DNA of 64,000 nucleotides from positions 283,682 through 347,681 of the forward strand of contig CALCEY010000009.1 in assembly GCA_937900415.1 (NCBI GenBank). The letters run 5' to 3'. The notes beneath the pieces were generated by a model, which searched no databases, had not been told where the DNA came from, and saw nothing but the letters and a program-made list of their open reading frames with translations. This document shows, one piece after another, positions 8,175-16,985 of this stretch (the stretch's first letter is position 1; each line of letters starts with the position of its first letter). Both the position numbers and the translations under genes were made by a program. The stretch comes from an uncultured Clostridia bacterium. GTDB taxonomy: Bacteria > Bacillota > Clostridia > Peptostreptococcales > Anaerovoracaceae.

Positions 8175-9692
8175 ATGAAAAAACCTTTTATGTTGATGAT
8201 ACTGGACGGCTTCGGAATAGCTCCGGACAGTCCCGGCAATGCTGTTTCAAAGGCCCGCAAACCCAATCTCGATAAAATATTTTCCGTATACCCGCATACG
8301 CAGATAAAGGCATGCGGCCTTGACGTAGGTCTTCCTGAAGGACAAATGGGTAATTCCGAGGTCGGTCATCTTAACATCGGCGCAGGAAGAATCGTATATC
8401 AGGAGCTGACTCGCATAAGCAAAGCCATAGATGACGGAATCTTTGTCGGAAACGCCGCTCTCAACAACGCGATAGAAAATTGTAAGAGAACAGGCGGCGC
8501 CGTTCATATAATGGGGCTTCTGTCTGACGGAGGAGTACACAGTCATATTTCACATATAAAGGCAACCGTTTCTCTGGCGGCCTCTCATGGTTTATCGCCT
8601 ATTTACGTTCATTGTTTTATGGACGGCCGCGACGTTCCTCCAACTTCAGGGATAAATTATATGAAAGAAATGGAGGATTTTCTTTCAACGGTAAACGGAG
8701 CCTCCATAGGCGTTGTTGCCGGCAGATATTATGCCATGGACAGGGACAAGCGCTGGGAAAGAATTAAATTAGCCTACGACGCTCTGGTATTTGGCGCAGG
8801 ACGAAGCGCTTCTTCAGGACGTCATGCAGTAAGCCTGGCATATGAAGCAGGAGAAACCGACGAATTTATTCTTCCGTCCGTCTGTTCGTCCGAAGCCCGT
8901 ATAAAGAACGGCGACAGCATCATCTTCTGCAACTTCCGTCCTGACAGAGCAAGAGAACTGACACGCTGTTTCGTAGACGACAGTTTCGACGGTTTCGATC
9001 GCAAAGGCAGGCTCAAAAACCTGAAATACGTATGTATGACCCAATACGATGAAACCATGCCCAACGTTGAAACAGCCTTTCCTCCTGCAACAATTTCAAA
9101 TACGCTTGGAGAATACCTTTCCTCTCTGGGACTCAGGCAGCTGCGCATAGCCGAAACAGAAAAATATGCTCATGTTACCTTCTTCTTCAACGGAGGAGTG
9201 GAAAAACCGAATCCGCTTGAAGATCGTATTTTGATTCCTTCTCCCAAAGTTGCAACTTACGACATGCAGCCCGAGATGAGCGCCTTTGAAGTTACGGAAA
9301 AGGTAATAGAAGAAATCAAATCGTCAAAATACGATTGCATAATCTTAAATTTTGCCAACCCTGATATGGTCGGACATACCGGAAATTTCGACGCTGCTGT
9401 AAAAGCCGTTGAAGCCGTAGATCAATGCGTCGGAAAAATAGTTCCCGTAATGCTGAAAGCCGGAGGGCAAATTCTGCTTACTGCCGACCACGGCAACGCC
9501 GACAACATGATTGACTCTTCGGGAAATCCTGTCACGGCTCATTCGATGAATCCGGTGCCTCTCGTTCACATCGCAGAGCACCCTGTTTCTAAACTGGCTG
9601 ACGACGGTCGACTGTGCGACATAGCGCCGACAATATTAAAGCTCATGGGACTGTCTGCGCCTCCGGAAATGACTGGAATGCCTCTGATATAG
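8175..9692 (+). CDS. gpmI: 2,3-bisphosphoglycerate-independent phosphoglycerate mutase
   Basis: Converts 3- to 2-phosphoglycerate in lower glycolysis/gluconeogenesis, cytoplasmic, Mn2+-dependent. 505 residues, standard length. N-terminal metal site MILDGFGIAP, active-site serine in GQMGNSEVGHLNIGAGR, FMDGRDVPP, FRPDRAREL, and the C-terminal metal block LTADHGNADNM with a later AHSMNPVP. GGGGAGG-like site (AGGGGAGG) immediately upstream of the ATG at 8175. Followed by a terminator that overlaps the end of the convergent gene. Not in a glycolytic cluster here; pfkA lies 6 kb away. Confidence 0.96.
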   Translation: MKKPFMLMILDGFGIAPDSPGNAVSKARKPNLDKIFSVYPHTQIKACGLDVGLPEGQMGNSEVGHLNIGAGRIVYQELTRISKAIDDGIFVGNAALNNAIENCKRTGGAVHIMGLLSDGGVHSHISHIKATVSLAASHGLSPIYVHCFMDGRDVPPTSGINYMKEMEDFLSTVNGASIGVVAGRYYAMDRDKRWERIKLAYDALVFGAGRSASSGRHAVSLAYEAGETDEFILPSVCSSEARIKNGDSIIFCNFRPDRARELTRCFVDDSFDGFDRKGRLKNLKYVCMTQYDETMPNVETAFPPATISNTLGEYLSSLGLRQLRIAETEKYAHVTFFFNGGVEKPNPLEDRILIPSPKVATYDMQPEMSAFEVTEKVIEEIKSSKYDCIILNFANPDMVGHTGNFDAAVKAVEAVDQCVGKIVPVMLKAGGQILLTADHGNADNMIDSSGNPVTAHSMNPVPLVHIAEHPVSKLADDGRLCDIAPTILKLMGLSAPPEMTGMPLI

Positions 9693-9743
9693 CCTCTGCC
9701 GCCGTTTATTCTCATATAACCCGGAAACATTATAAAAACTCAA

Positions 9744-9781
9744 AGGACTATGATGATAAATCAAACATAGTCCTCTTTTTT
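9744..9781 (+). terminator. gpmI terminator overlapping the convergent gene end
   Basis: AGGACTATG pairs with CATAGTCCT across a 13-nt loop, then T6. The right arm lies inside the last codons of the convergent oxidoreductase gene, so one hairpin may serve both strands. Confidence 0.8.
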
Positions 9782-11395
9782 CTGCATATCCTCTATTACT
9801 GCTTCAGCCATTTTAATTCCGTCTACCGCAGCAGAAGTTATTCCTCCGGCATAACCGGCTCCTTCTCCGCAGGGATAAAGTCCTGCCGCAGAAAGACTTT
9901 GTCCGTCTTTTCTGCGTAAAATTCTTACCGGCGACGAGCTTCTCGTCTCTACCGCATATATTTTGGCGCTTTCCGAATCGAAGCCCTTAAGCTTCTTTCC
10001 AAGTTCCGGCATTGCTTCACGAAAAGCCTCAAGAGCAAATTCAGGCAGGCAGGCTTCCACATCGGCAGCCTTTCCGTCTCTCAGCAGCCCCCAGCTTGTC
10101 GTCGGCGGCGCCGGCTTAAATCCCGCCGCTTCATAAGCCTTTCTTTCATACTGCCGCTGAAATTCGACGCCTGCAAGTATATCGTCACCGTTGAAATCTT
10201 CTGTCCGCACATCGCAAAGCAATGCGCTGTTGGCTATACCGCTGTCCCTCGCATGAAAACTCATGCCGTTGACTACCACCCCACCGTTTTCCGATGAGGC
10301 GTTTATCACCTGACCTCCCGGACACATACAAAAGGTATAAACTCCGCGGCCTGCGGCTTTACCCTCCGAAGCCGCACATTCAATAGTCTCATTTTCGCAT
10401 TTTTCTCTGCACCTGTAACTGAGCTTGTATTCTGCCGGAGGAAGACCAAGTTCGCCGTGAGGTTTTCCGTATTGTGAAATGTCGATCATTTCCTGAGGAT
10501 GTTCAATCCTAACCCCGATGGAAAAAGGTTTTCGTTCCATGGCGATTTTTCTTTCCCTTAGCATGGAAAAGGTATCTCTGGCGCTGTGCCCCGGCGCTAA
10601 AATCAGGTGACGGCACATGATACGTCTCCGTTCGCCTTTTCTGTTTTCACATATTATACCGTCAAGCTTTTCCTCTGACAAAATCAAATCCGTTAATTTC
10701 GTTTCAAAGAAAATTTCTGCCCCGAGCCGCAATATCTCCTCCCTCATATTCTTCACCGTCATCCGTAAAACATCCGTTCCGATATGAGGTTTCTGCTTAT
10801 ATGAGATTTCGGCAGGCGCGCCGAAGTTTATCAGCTCCCCGAAAACTTTTTCTATTCTTATGTCTTTTATCCCTGTGGTTAGCTTTCCGTCGGAAAATGC
10901 GCCTGCGCCGCCTTCGCCGAACTGAACGTTGGATTCCGTATCAAGCGGGCCTCCCTGCCAAAAGCTTTCCACATCGTAAGCACGGCGTTCAACATCCCTT
11001 CCCCGTTCAAGAATTATAGGTCTCAGCCCTGCCTGCGCCAGTATCAGCGACGCAAAAATTCCCGCCGGACCAAAGCCTGCGACTACCGGCCTAAGCAGCT
11101 TTCTTTCCTCTGATAAAGGTTTTTCTGAGGATATGGCCTCTGATATTTCCGGCGCAACTTTCGGTATTTCATATTTCCTCTGCGGAGATTCTTCAAGTTT
11201 AAGCTTCCTGTCAGTTTCAAAATCGACGGAATATACCAGCTTTATATTTGCTTTGTTGCGAGCGTCGATGGATTCTTTAACTATCCTCCACTTTTTTATA
11301 GGCAAATCTCTGACGCCGATTTTTTTTGAAATCTTTTCAGGCAGCTTTTCTTTCGATTCTCCTAAATCAAGTTTTATCTGATGAATTCTGTACAT
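9761..11395 (-). CDS. FAD-dependent dehydrogenase, COG2509 family
   Basis: 544 residues. After an N-terminal extension of about 100 residues (RIHQIKLDL... domain typical of this family) comes the FAD Rossmann motif VVAGFGPAGIFASL (residues 104-117), followed by ILERGRDVERR, FGEGGAGAFSDGKLTT and a C-terminal YPCGEGAGYAGGITSAAVDG FAD block. The family is widespread in Firmicutes and has no established reaction. Its ATG lies inside the end of the preceding HI0933-family gene (29-nt overlap), so the two are probably co-expressed. Cytoplasmic flavoprotein; specific role unknown. Confidence 0.85.
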   Translation of the reverse strand: MYRIHQIKLDLGESKEKLPEKISKKIGVRDLPIKKWRIVKESIDARNKANIKLVYSVDFETDRKLKLEESPQRKYEIPKVAPEISEAISSEKPLSEERKLLRPVVAGFGPAGIFASLILAQAGLRPIILERGRDVERRAYDVESFWQGGPLDTESNVQFGEGGAGAFSDGKLTTGIKDIRIEKVFGELINFGAPAEISYKQKPHIGTDVLRMTVKNMREEILRLGAEIFFETKLTDLILSEEKLDGIICENRKGERRRIMCRHLILAPGHSARDTFSMLRERKIAMERKPFSIGVRIEHPQEMIDISQYGKPHGELGLPPAEYKLSYRCREKCENETIECAASEGKAAGRGVYTFCMCPGGQVINASSENGGVVVNGMSFHARDSGIANSALLCDVRTEDFNGDDILAGVEFQRQYERKAYEAAGFKPAPPTTSWGLLRDGKAADVEACLPEFALEAFREAMPELGKKLKGFDSESAKIYAVETRSSSPVRILRRKDGQSLSAAGLYPCGEGAGYAGGITSAAVDGIKMAEAVIEDMQKKEDYV

Positions 11396-12614
11396 CCTTA
11401 TACTTTTTTAACCTTTCCGCCATCGCTTTTCCCGCCTTTATTCCAGTAAGCCACGCATTATGCAAGTTATATCCTCCGCACGGCCCGTCGTAGTCCAAAA
11501 CTTCACCTGCAAAGTACAAGTTTGAAGCAATTGCCGATTCCATCGTCTCCGCATTTATCTCTTCCATGGCTACTCCGCCCTTGGTAACTTGCGCTTCTTT
11601 CCAACCCTTTCGTCCGCACGGCGTCAGAGAAAAGTTCCTCAGAGCATTGGCGATTTTTAAAATATCCTCCGCAGTCATAAGCCCGGACGGTTTTTCCTGC
11701 GGAATCTCCGCCCGTTTTAATATTTCCTGTATCAACTGCTTCTTGGCTATAGTCTTAAGCATGTCAAACGCCGTTGTCCCGTCTCCTTGCCGGCGCGCCC
11801 TGATAAAATCCGTCAAGCCGGCGGCGTCGAAATCCGGTACAAAGTTTACGGCAAGTCTGAGATTTTCAAAGGAAGACCTTTTTTCAACGGAAATGGCAAC
11901 AGGAAGCTTTGATGACAAATTCATAACGCAGATTCCCGAAACAGAATCTTCTCTGAACTGAATTTCTCCGGCTTCTCTGAAAACCATATCGCCCTTATCG
12001 AAAAGACTGACGACAGCTTTTGACCTGACTCCCTTAAGCGCTCTTATATCTTCTTTCACTTCCACCGCAGTCAACCCCGGAATCAACACCGTCACCCTGT
12101 GTCCCAAAGATTTGGCAAACTTATATCCATCTCCCGTCGAGCCGTACATGGCAAATGACTTTCCTCCGGCAGCTATCAAAAGCGCTCCGCACCGTAAATC
12201 TTGTTTTCCTGTTTCTCCTGAAATAAAAACATGGAAGCCGCCGCCAGAGCCGGCTTCCACACTTTCTGCATTACTATCTGTGAGAATTTGCACGCCAAGC
12301 GATTCAGCCTTTTGCACGAGCGTCTCGGCAACGGCTGCCGCTTCCTCCGAGTAAGGATATATACGTCCCTCTTCATCAACCCTTACAGCCACGCCTGAAC
12401 TAGAAAAAAACCCTAAAACTTCATCAAGCGACTCACATCTTTCATTGGATAAGTTTCCTCTTCCGTTACCCGAAGCGCTGAGTTTTTTTGCTGCCTTTTC
12501 TTTTTTTTCAAGAATGACAACAGCAAGCTCAGGCTCGGCTGATTTAACGGTTATAGCCGCCGCAAGACCGGCCGGGCCGGCTCCGACTATAGCTATATCA
12601 TAATACTTTTCCAT
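11367..12614 (-). CDS. HI0933/YhiN-family flavoprotein (aminoacetone-oxidase-like)
   Basis: 415 residues. GAGPAG dinucleotide motif at residues 11-16, followed by ILEKKEKAAKKLSASGNGRGNLSN, a hallmark of this family, AAGGKSFAMYGSTGDGYKFAKSLGH in the middle, and the C-terminal CGGYNLHNAWLTGIKAGKAMA block. Annotated in many genomes as NAD(P)/FAD-dependent oxidoreductase or aminoacetone oxidase; the physiological reaction is uncertain. First of a two-gene flavoprotein unit with the COG2509 gene. ATG at 12614, 14 nt after the stop of the HdeD-like gene, so all three may share a transcript. Confidence 0.85.
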   Translation of the reverse strand: MEKYYDIAIVGAGPAGLAAAITVKSAEPELAVVILEKKEKAAKKLSASGNGRGNLSNERCESLDEVLGFFSSSGVAVRVDEEGRIYPYSEEAAAVAETLVQKAESLGVQILTDSNAESVEAGSGGGFHVFISGETGKQDLRCGALLIAAGGKSFAMYGSTGDGYKFAKSLGHRVTVLIPGLTAVEVKEDIRALKGVRSKAVVSLFDKGDMVFREAGEIQFREDSVSGICVMNLSSKLPVAISVEKRSSFENLRLAVNFVPDFDAAGLTDFIRARRQGDGTTAFDMLKTIAKKQLIQEILKRAEIPQEKPSGLMTAEDILKIANALRNFSLTPCGRKGWKEAQVTKGGVAMEEINAETMESAIASNLYFAGEVLDYDGPCGGYNLHNAWLTGIKAGKAMAERLKKYKDVQNSSDKT

Positions 12615-12628
12615 AATCCTGTCCTATT

Positions 12629-13363
12629 TTATTCTTCATCCTCTACGACTATATTGGTTATTTCTATTTCCTCACCCGGTTTAGGAGCAAGCGCCGCATC
12701 AAGAAGTTCCTCCGGCGTCTTTTCTATTTCCTTTACTATCGCCTTTGCCTCTTCAACGGCGCTTATGGCTTCCTTGGCCGCTTCCTGAGCTTTTTCGGCG
12801 TCTTCGACAGCTTTAGCCAGCATTTCTTCCTTTGTCTTCAGAAAATCCGATTTAAATACTATAATAGTAGCGCCGACCATAAAAGCGTTGACTCCCTGCG
12901 CCAGTATGCACAGGCCTACCTGAACGATTACCGACATCATAAGCAGGTCATTGTTGAAGAACATATAGGCACCAACTATCACATTCAGAATTCCTATTAC
13001 TAAATAACCGTAAAAGTATGCGTCTTTTGTTTCACGCTTTGCCAGCGCCCTGACCATATTTCCTATACCCGAAGTGAGCACCCAAAAGCCAAGCACAAGC
13101 GGAACGGTAACGTCTGCGGCCAACTTATTAAGGATTATCAAAACTCCTATGGCAAGCATTATCAGGCCATCTATCAAAACCCATGCCTTATCGTCTTCAT
13201 CTCCTCTGTAGCTGTTGCATGAAAGCACCTCCACGATACCGGCGATTATAAAAAGCAATCCGACCACAAAGGCCACGGAAATAAATGTAATCCCTTCGTT
13301 TGCGATCATGAATATTCCAGCGATTACAAGTAAAACGCCCATAAGCATATTTAAAGTTCTCAC
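12629..13363 (-). CDS. HdeD/DUF308 family membrane protein with coiled-coil tail
   Basis: 244 residues if the GTG at 13363 is used; this codon follows GGAGG by 7 nt, whereas an ATG 18 codons upstream has no ribosome site. Six hydrophobic segments in the N-terminal 180 residues (repeated VLLVIAGIFMI / VGLLFIIAGIVEV type) match the DUF308/HdeD fold. The last about 65 residues form a charged, Ala/Glu-rich probable coiled coil (KTKEEMLAKAVEDAEKAQ...) ending in an acidic tail, presumably cytoplasmic. HdeD is an acid-resistance membrane protein in E. coli; the role of clostridial homologues is not known. Confidence 0.8.
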   Translation of the reverse strand: MRTLNMLMGVLLVIAGIFMIANEGITFISVAFVVGLLFIIAGIVEVLSCNSYRGDEDDKAWVLIDGLIMLAIGVLIILNKLAADVTVPLVLGFWVLTSGIGNMVRALAKRETKDAYFYGYLVIGILNVIVGAYMFFNNDLLMMSVIVQVGLCILAQGVNAFMVGATIIVFKSDFLKTKEEMLAKAVEDAEKAQEAAKEAISAVEEAKAIVKEIEKTPEELLDAALAPKPGEEIEITNIVVEDEE

Positions 13364-13736
13364 GATATTACCTCCAAAGTATTTTTTATCATACTGTAAG
13401 TTCGACGTCCTTCTCATCTTTCGTTTTCCAAAACCCGCTCTTGTTTTCAGGGATTTATGTCTTCTCCCTGCGCAGGAAATAAATAAGTTGAAGATGATTC
13501 AGGCTTTTCGCCAATGGTTCCAATCAATTAAAAATTCCTCTGTTTTCGTTTTTCAATCAGAATTTTTATCATCGGTCGTAAAAAGACCTTCATACGAAAA
13601 TTTATCTTTTTATTTTTTTAAATCTGCTAATAAAAGTAATTGACATTTTTAATCGAAAATTTCCGTTCTTACGGTTACAACGCGTTTATTATAACGCCCT
13701 CAGTTCGGCAAGCGGCGTTTCAATGAACGCTTCCTC

Positions 13737-13765
13737 TTGGACCAAAGTACAGTTTATAATATAAT
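13737..13765 (+). promoter_or_regulatory. Array promoter 1
   Basis: TTGGAC (13737-13742), 17 bp, TATAAT (13760-13765). Dyad B ends 6 nt upstream of the -35; dyad A of the next unit begins 4 nt after the -10. Confidence 0.7.
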
Positions 13766-13825
13766 CAATGCGTTTATTATAACGCCCTACAGTCAATCAC
13801 ACGGCGTTTCAATGAACGCTTCCTC

Positions 13826-13854
13826 TTGGACCAAAGTACAGTTTATAATATAAT
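13826..13854 (+). promoter_or_regulatory. Array promoter 2
   Basis: Same TTGGAC-17-TATAAT as in unit 1, in unit 2, flanked by the same dyads. Confidence 0.7.
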
Positions 13855-13914
13855 CAATGCGTTTATTATAACGCCCTACAGTCAATCACACGGCGTTTCA
13901 ATGAACGCTTCCTC

Positions 13915-13943
13915 TTGGACCAAAGTACAGTTTATAATATAAT
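13915..13943 (+). promoter_or_regulatory. Array promoter 3, proximal to dinB
   Basis: Same promoter in unit 3. The dyad A that follows (13948) has lost its right arm, so this promoter lacks a complete downstream dyad. A transcript from here would have a leader of roughly 280 nt before dinB. Confidence 0.65.
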
Positions 13944-14227
13944 CAATGCGTTTATTATAACTTGAAATATCGCCGCAAGTCAAGGAAAGGGCTTTTCCTT
14001 CACAAAAAACACATATAAAAAAATTACATTCCGACATATTTCTGACTGTATCGCCCGGCTTTAAATTATGGTATACTTAAAATATATAAAACCGAAAGTC
14101 ATCAGTCCGCAGCCTGTATTTTTCATCTACTAGTTTGAATTTTCACGGTAAGCAAACTTTTAAGCTGCTTGACTTTGGCAGCCTGACAAATATTCCTACT
14201 CCCGGTAGTGTAAAGGAGTATATTTTC

Positions 14228-15475
14228 ATGACAGAAAAAAAAGAGCGAGTCATACTTCACTGTGACATGAACGGTTTTTATGCAGCCGTTGAACTTTTGG
14301 AACATCCCGAATTAAAGGACAAACCCATGGCGGTAAGCGGAGATCCCGACAACCGCCACGGTATTATATTGGCTAAAAATCAGCTTGCTAAAGAATTCGG
14401 AGTAGTTACCGCCGAGACCATATGGAAAGCAAAGAAAAAGTGTCCAGAGCTTCAGCTGGTGCGCCCCCATATGGACAAATACCGATACTACTGCAACCTT
14501 ATAAACGAAATTTATCTGCGTTTCACCGATATGGTAGAGCCTTTCAGTATAGACGAATCGTGGCTTGACGTTACAGCCAGCCAGGGTCTTTTCGGCGACG
14601 GCGTTAAAATAGCCGATACCATAAGGCGCACTGTTAAAGCAGAGCTTGGCATGACCCTTTCATCCGGCGTTTCTTTTAACAAAACTTTTGCTAAAATGGG
14701 TAGTGAATATAAAAAGCCGGACGCTACGACAGAAATTACGAAAGAAAATTTCAAAGAGCTCCTCTGGCCGCTTCCGGCAGGAGAGCTTTTCGGCGTTGGA
14801 AAAGCCACTGATGAAAAGCTGCGCCAGGTTGATATAAAGACAATAGGCGACATAGCTAATTGCAGAAAAGACTTGCTTGTATCGCTGTTCGGCAAACAGG
14901 GGACATTGATGTGGGAGCACGCTAACGGCATAGATGACGATCCCGTATCTCATTACAATGAAAGAGAACCTGTAAAGTCAGTCGGAAACGGTATAACCTT
15001 CAGGCGCGATCTGACAACCCGCAATGACATTGCCGTCGCTGTAAAAGGACTTTCCGACACAGTTGCCGGACGTTTGCGAAAATACGGCCTCAAAGCCTGC
15101 GGAATCAAGGTAGATATAAAAGATCCCCACTTTAAAGTTATTTCAAGGCAGAAGCAACTTGTCTCACCTACGTGGCTGGCAGAAGAAATATCCTCTGCGG
15201 CCTCTGAAATCATATCCCAATTCTGGCGCAAGGGTTCGCCTATACGCATGCTCACAATAACGGGAATCAATCTGACTACAGAAATCTCTCAGGAACAGCT
15301 CTCACTCTTCGGTTCCGACATCAAAACGAAAGAGCGGATGGAGAAAATGGAGCTTACCATGGACGAGGTAAGAAAAAAATACGGAAAGCACGCCATAGGC
15401 TTTGCCTCCGTAATGTCAAATGACCTCGGTATAGAAATAAAAGATACCGGCGACGGTCCTGCCGGCAAAAAATAA
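14228..15475 (+). CDS. dinB: Y-family DNA polymerase IV (translesion)
   Basis: Error-prone lesion-bypass polymerase. 415 residues from the ATG at 14228, which follows AAAGGAG by 9 nt; an upstream in-frame TTG has no ribosome site. Palm acidic residues are visible in ILHCDMNGFYAAVE (Asp13) and PFSIDESWLDVT (Asp109, Glu110); helix-hairpin-helix and little-finger regions follow, and QLSLF near the C-terminus is a canonical beta-clamp binding motif. No Bacillus-type LexA box (CGAAC-N4-GTTCG) was seen upstream; instead the tandem promoter/dyad array lies there. A weaker TATACT -10 near 14079 could be a gene-proximal promoter. Confidence 0.93.
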   Translation: MTEKKERVILHCDMNGFYAAVELLEHPELKDKPMAVSGDPDNRHGIILAKNQLAKEFGVVTAETIWKAKKKCPELQLVRPHMDKYRYYCNLINEIYLRFTDMVEPFSIDESWLDVTASQGLFGDGVKIADTIRRTVKAELGMTLSSGVSFNKTFAKMGSEYKKPDATTEITKENFKELLWPLPAGELFGVGKATDEKLRQVDIKTIGDIANCRKDLLVSLFGKQGTLMWEHANGIDDDPVSHYNEREPVKSVGNGITFRRDLTTRNDIAVAVKGLSDTVAGRLRKYGLKACGIKVDIKDPHFKVISRQKQLVSPTWLAEEISSAASEIISQFWRKGSPIRMLTITGINLTTEISQEQLSLFGSDIKTKERMEKMELTMDEVRKKYGKHAIGFASVMSNDLGIEIKDTGDGPAGKK

Positions 15476-15484
15476 GATACTGTA

Positions 15485-16012
15485 TTATCTGAATTCATCT
15501 GTTATCGGTTCTATGTACTTCCTGTCAACCATATCAGCTCCGTTTTTTACTGCGTCAAGGAGCTTTTCATCGTCAGGTGTTTTTTCGCTGTCTTTCTTTC
15601 CCTCCAAAATGTTGACCATCATCTTCATTATCCCTGCGTCCAGCCCCTTTACACTGTTCGGATCATACGCTCCCGGACAGTAGTAGCAAGTAAGGCCTTT
15701 AACTTTTCTCTTGCTGAAATTTATATCTCTGAGCTGCATTCTTGCTTCGCTGTTCATTATGTTTAATCCTACGGCAAATATGACCACCTTTTTTTCTCTC
15801 AGCCTTCTCACGTTCTTCTTTATCAGGTCGAAGCCCACTATGCCGCCGGCATGAACCCAGCCTCCGTAGATAATGTTATCGTATTTTTCAAAATCTCCTT
15901 TGGAAAAATCCTCGGCCTTTACCACATCACAATTCAATTCTTCTGCAATCCAGCCGGCATATTTTTCCGTAGAACCGTTTTTACTTTTATATATAACCAC
16001 CGTTTTTTCCAT
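15485..16012 (-). CDS. Flavodoxin-domain protein
   Basis: 175 residues. FMN phosphate-binding loop YKSKNGSTEKYAGWIA at the N-terminus and YDNIIYGGWVHAGGIVGF in the second part match flavodoxin-fold proteins of the HemG/menaquinone-dependent protoporphyrinogen oxidase type, but heme synthesis is not implied by the neighbours. ATG at 16012 with AGGG 8 nt upstream is preferred over a GTG three codons earlier. Separated by only 10 nt from the end of pfkA, so likely in its transcript. Electron-transfer partner unknown. Confidence 0.8.
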   Translation of the reverse strand: MEKTVVIYKSKNGSTEKYAGWIAEELNCDVVKAEDFSKGDFEKYDNIIYGGWVHAGGIVGFDLIKKNVRRLREKKVVIFAVGLNIMNSEARMQLRDINFSKRKVKGLTCYYCPGAYDPNSVKGLDAGIMKMMVNILEGKKDSEKTPDDEKLLDAVKNGADMVDRKYIEPITDEFR

Positions 16013-16022
16013 ACTTATCACC

Positions 16023-16985
16023 CTATTTGCTGAGCACGTCTATCAAGTCGTAAAGCTCTTCGTTAAACTCTCTCGGTATTTTAAGCGCCTCTCTCAAGTC
16101 GTATGCTGTTATATGTCCGTCGCATATTCCTATGGCCTTGCTTTCCGCGCCGGAAACAAGCAACTCTACCGCTTTTGAGCCGCACAGCGTTGCAAGCATG
16201 CGATCGTTCATTGTTGGGCTTCCGCCTCGCTGCAAATACGAAAGAACCACTAACTTAGTCTCTTTACCCGTTCTTTCCTCTATAATCCTTACAAGCTCGT
16301 CGCTTGAAGTAGGCGTTCCCTCTGCCTTAATTATTATGCTGTGAAGCTTTCCTCTGTTGCTTCCTTCTATTATCTTGCGGCATACCTTGTTAACATCTTC
16401 CTTTTCCTCAGGTATCAGCGCACATTCAGCTCCTCCGGCAAGCGCGGCATAGAGGGCTATATCGCCGCATTTTCTTCCCATAACCTCTATAACTGTAGTT
16501 CTGTCGTGAGCGGATGAAGTGTCTCTTATCTTTCCCACGGCGTCAAGAACAGTAGTTACGGCAGTATCAAATCCTATAGTAAAATCCGTATAATTGAGAT
16601 CGTTATCTATCGTTCCCGGAAGACCCATGACCTTGATTCCTCTCTCGTCGAGCTCTATACTTCCCTTGAGGGAGCCGTTTCCGCCTATAACGACAACTCC
16701 TTCGATTCCGAAGGTGTCCAGCATTTCAACAGCCTTATCTATCCATTTAGCCTCCATGAAACGCTCGCTTCTGGCAGTTTTAAGAACAGTTCCTCCCCTG
16801 TGAAGAATATCTCCGACGGAACTTCTGTCCATCTGTCTGAGTTCACCGTCAAGCATTCCTTCATAGCCTCGCTCTATTCCCCAAACTTCAAACCCGGCGT
16901 CAATCCCGCATCTTACCACAGATCTTATAGCTGCATTCATTCCGGGAGCGTCTCCTCCGCTGGTAAGCACGCCTATTTTTCTCAT
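16023..16985 (-). CDS. pfkA: 6-phosphofructokinase
   Basis: Phosphorylates fructose 6-phosphate, the committed step of glycolysis. 320 residues, the length of the bacterial ATP-type enzyme. ATP loop GVLTSGGDAPGMNAAI (Gly11), substrate loop PGTIDNDL with Thr125, Asp127 and Asp129 in E. coli numbering, and MGRKCGD. Residue 104 is Gly and 124 is Gly, which points to ATP rather than pyrophosphate as donor. Odd: residue 103, normally the Mg2+-binding Asp of GGDGS, is Asn (GGNGS). GGAGGA ribosome site before the ATG. Follows dnaE as in many Firmicutes; flavodoxin-like gene downstream. Confidence 0.92.
   Translation of the reverse strand: MRKIGVLTSGGDAPGMNAAIRSVVRCGIDAGFEVWGIERGYEGMLDGELRQMDRSSVGDILHRGGTVLKTARSERFMEAKWIDKAVEMLDTFGIEGVVVIGGNGSLKGSIELDERGIKVMGLPGTIDNDLNYTDFTIGFDTAVTTVLDAVGKIRDTSSAHDRTTVIEVMGRKCGDIALYAALAGGAECALIPEEKEDVNKVCRKIIEGSNRGKLHSIIIKAEGTPTSSDELVRIIEERTGKETKLVVLSYLQRGGSPTMNDRMLATLCGSKAVELLVSGAESKAIGICDGHITAYDLREALKIPREFNEELYDLIDVLSK

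Larger units (their letters stand above)
13682..13961. repeat. 88/89-bp tandem repeat array with paired GCGTT-N6-AACGC dyads
   Basis: Three units (start 13682, 13770, 13859) plus a 14-bp partial fourth at 13948. Units 2 and 3 are identical over 89 bp; unit 1 differs only in a 13-14 nt stretch between its two dyads. Each unit holds dyad A (GCGTTTATTATAACGC, e.g. 13682-13697), about 18 nt, dyad B (GCGTTTCAATGAACGC, e.g. 13715-13730), then a sigma-70 promoter reading rightward; the next dyad A falls on the start site. AACGCC after A and GGCGTT before B can also pair, so an RNA copy could form alternative hairpins. It lies in the 864-bp divergent region between the HdeD-like gene and dinB. The rest of that region (13364-13680, 13962-14227) shows no gene. 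Confidence 0.95.

Noticed and set aside
13682..13961. CRISPR array
   Set aside because: Repeat part is about 75 bp and the variable part only 13-14 nt, two of three units are identical throughout, and no cas gene is present.
13967..14005. Hairpin AAGGAAA/TTTCCTT after the array as a terminator
   Set aside because: No T run follows, and it would cut transcription from the array before dinB without evidence.
14141..14175. LexA/SOS box upstream of dinB
   Set aside because: The GTTTG/CAAAC inverted repeat here has a 15-nt spacer and does not match CGAAC-N4-GTTCG.
14135..14227. N-terminal extension of dinB from an upstream TTG
   Set aside because: No ribosome site; the ATG at 14228 has AAAGGAG and gives the standard Y-family N-terminus.
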